A DNA stretch of 64,000 nt. Source: Catellatospora citrea. Lineage in GTDB: Bacteria > Actinomycetota > Actinomycetes > Mycobacteriales > Micromonosporaceae. Below are positions 62,701 to 64,000 of this stretch, piece after piece (the stretch's first letter is position 1; every line of letters starts with the position of its first letter). The position numbers and the translations under genes are program-made. The stretch spans positions 4,774,001 to 4,838,000 of the forward strand of contig NZ_RAPR01000001.1 in the NCBI RefSeq assembly GCF_003610235.1, written 5' to 3'. The notes beneath the pieces were generated by a model that worked only from the letters and a program-made list of their open reading frames with translations, was not told the DNA's origin and made no database searches.

Positions 62701-64000
62701 GCCCGCACCCCCACCCGCACGTTCCGGAAACGGGCCGGGGCGGACGGGTGACCGGTGTGCCCGACCTGCGTCGGCTGGCCCTTGCCGCAGTTCGGCGTGC
62801 CCCAGTACTCGATCTCGCTGGACAGCATGTCCATCGACTGCCAGAACTTCGGCCCGATCCCGGTGTACGTGGGATTGCGCAGCATCCGGCCCTTCTTCCC
62901 GTTCTTCACCTCGTACGCGATCTCGCAGCCGAACTGGAAGTTGAGCCGCTTGTCGTCGATGGACCAGGAGCGGTTGTGCTCCATGAACACGCCGTCGTCG
63001 GTCTCGGCGATGATCTGCTCCAGGGTGTGCGGGCCGGGCTCCAGGCCGACGTTGGTCATCCGCACCATGGGCAGTCGGGCCCAGCCGTCGGCCCGCACGC
63101 TGCCGCCGTAGTCGAGCCCGGCCAGCGCCGCCGAGTCGCGCCCGGCCAGCACGCCGACCCAGATCCCGTCCTTGACCGCGTACCGCTTGGCCGCGGGGGT
63201 GCCCTCGTCGTCGAAGCCGAAGCTGCCCAGCGCGCCGGGCAGGGTCGGGTCGATGGTGATGTTCATCAGCTCCGAGCCGTAGCGCAGCGAGCCCAACTGC
63301 GACAGGTCCAGCCAGGACGTGCCCGCGAAGGCGGCCTCCCAGCCGAGGATCCGGTCCAGCTCGATGGCGTGCCCGACCGACTCGTGGATCTGCAGGAACA
63401 GCTGCTCGCCGCCCAGGATCAGCGCGGTCTCGCCGCTCGGGCACAGCGGCGCGGTCAGCAGCTCGCGCGACTCCTCGGCCAGGCGCGGCGCGTGGGCGAG
63501 CAGGTCCAGGCCCTGCACGAGCTCCCAGCCGCGGGTGCCGTACTGGCCGCGGGCGGCGGGGTAGGAGCGCACCTGGGTCTCGCCCTCGCCGATGGCGGTG
63601 GCCTGGATGCCCGCGCCGCACTCGCGTACGTGCTGGTCGATGCGGTGGCCCTCGCTGGAGACGAACCACTTGCGGGTGTCCCAGATCTGGTAGACGCCGG
63701 TGGCCTGGTCCGCGCCGTGTTCGACCATCGTCTTGGTGGCGTGGGTCAGCAGGTCGCCCTTGTCGGACAGCGGCACCGCGAGCGGGTCGATGCGGCACTC
63801 GCTGGCCCAGGTGGCGGTGTTGACCGTGGTCGGCACCAGGTCCACGCCCGGCCCGGCCACCCGGGCGCTGGCCTTGGCGATCGCCGTGGCACGTGCCCCG
63901 GCCAGCCGTGCGGCGCTGTCGGACAGGTCCGGCACGGCGTAGAAGCCCCAGCTGGAGCCGACGAGCGCGCGTACGCCGATCCCGGCGGACTCGTCCGAGT
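62697..64000 (-). CDS. tldD: TldD metallopeptidase, 5' end outside the window
   Basis: About 434 residues visible; the frame is open to the window edge and reads GIGVRALVGSSWGFYAVPDL there, so the start lies beyond 64000. Zinc-binding HESVGH (63369-63386) is intact, with VGHAIELDRILGWEAAFAGTSWL and DDEGTPAAKRYAVKDG. Forms the active heterodimer with TldE. C-terminus ends FRNVRVGVRA. Confidence 0.93.
   Translation of the reverse strand, partial: SDESAGIGVRALVGSSWGFYAVPDLSDSAARLAGARATAIAKASARVAGPGVDLVPTTVNTATWASECRIDPLAVPLSDKGDLLTHATKTMVEHGADQATGVYQIWDTRKWFVSSEGHRIDQHVRECGAGIQATAIGEGETQVRSYPAARGQYGTRGWELVQGLDLLAHAPRLAEESRELLTAPLCPSGETALILGGEQLFLQIHESVGHAIELDRILGWEAAFAGTSWLDLSQLGSLRYGSELMNITIDPTLPGALGSFGFDDEGTPAAKRYAVKDGIWVGVLAGRDSAALAGLDYGGSVRADGWARLPMVRMTNVGLEPGPHTLEQIIAETDDGVFMEHNRSWSIDDKRLNFQFGCEIAYEVKNGKKGRMLRNPTYTGIGPKFWQSMDMLSSEIEYWGTPNCGKGQPTQVGHTGHPSAPARFRNVRVGVRA

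Overview
The window is a stretch of GC-rich actinobacterial chromosome, most likely from a Micromonosporaceae-type genome (inference). The evidence is codon use dominated by G/C in third positions, many GTG starts, many apparently leaderless genes, a biotin-dependent acyl-CoA carboxylase with an epsilon subunit, GuaB1, an Rv1086-like prenyl synthase, an Sdh1-type succinate dehydrogenase and a mycosin. I saw no phage, insertion sequence, CRISPR array, rRNA or tRNA. Almost all of it is densely packed genes, broken up by families of short palindromic repeats.

Layout. 1-2.6 kb: a peptide-modification type operon (circularly permuted ATP-grasp, alpha-E, transglutaminase). 2.6-6 kb: guaB1 converging on the biotin carboxylase/BCCP subunit. 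6-10 kb: PadR regulator with an ABC-2 exporter, then an MFS transporter whose start region is folded into a hairpin. 9.9-19.1 kb: O-methyltransferase, maf, a three-gene mycosin/type VII secretion substrate cassette, carboxylase epsilon subunit, NYN protein, carboxylase beta subunit, and birA. 19.3-24 kb: PH-domain protein, two GtrA proteins and a 915-residue sigma factor fused to an anti-sigma zinc finger, a membrane span and an outer domain. 24.4-30.8 kb: pckG, Rrf2, a cis-prenyl synthase, and two lysozyme-like exported proteins flanking a PIN-PhoH ATPase. 30.8-39.3 kb: MerR/DUF4188, trypsin, a ferredoxin-NADP reductase-like enzyme, PfkB kinase, TetR/dehydrogenase, DUF4245, glpX and a DMT transporter. 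39.5-48.9 kb: xseB/xseA, ispH, a membrane-anchored sigma-like protein, an S10 peptidase, an orphan winged helix protein, ogt/alkA and ychF. 49-57 kb: a PIG-V-like mannosyltransferase, GNAT, a pterin-dehydratase-like protein, a Nudix enzyme and an iron-siderophore ABC system behind an iron box, then a DUF559 protein. 57.4-64 kb: sdhC-sdhA-sdhB and tldD/tldE.

The genes group into recognisable jobs. The carboxylase alpha, beta and epsilon subunits plus BirA (which biotinylates the alpha subunit) lie within 15 kb. PckG and GlpX serve gluconeogenesis. AlkA and Ogt repair alkylated DNA. The Fe transport genes overlap by four bases and follow an IdeR/DtxR-like site.

The most unusual signals are between genes. 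(1) Very short reading frames with related 'SERSE' sequences sit at the xseA/xseB, sdhA/sdhB and pre-reductase junctions. At xse and sdh they overlap both neighbours by four bases (ATGA or GTGA), so a repeat appears to have become a translational coupler; a stop-less version supplies the ribosome binding site of the O-methyltransferase. (2) A 73-base palindromic repeat occurs five times, with two extended copies in opposite orientation bracketing the DUF559 gene. (3) A 61-base double palindrome occurs three times. (4) Many genes carry a -10-like hexamer 6-7 bases before the start codon. At xseA/ispH two such hexamers face in opposite directions and overlap, leaving only 22 bases between the start codons.
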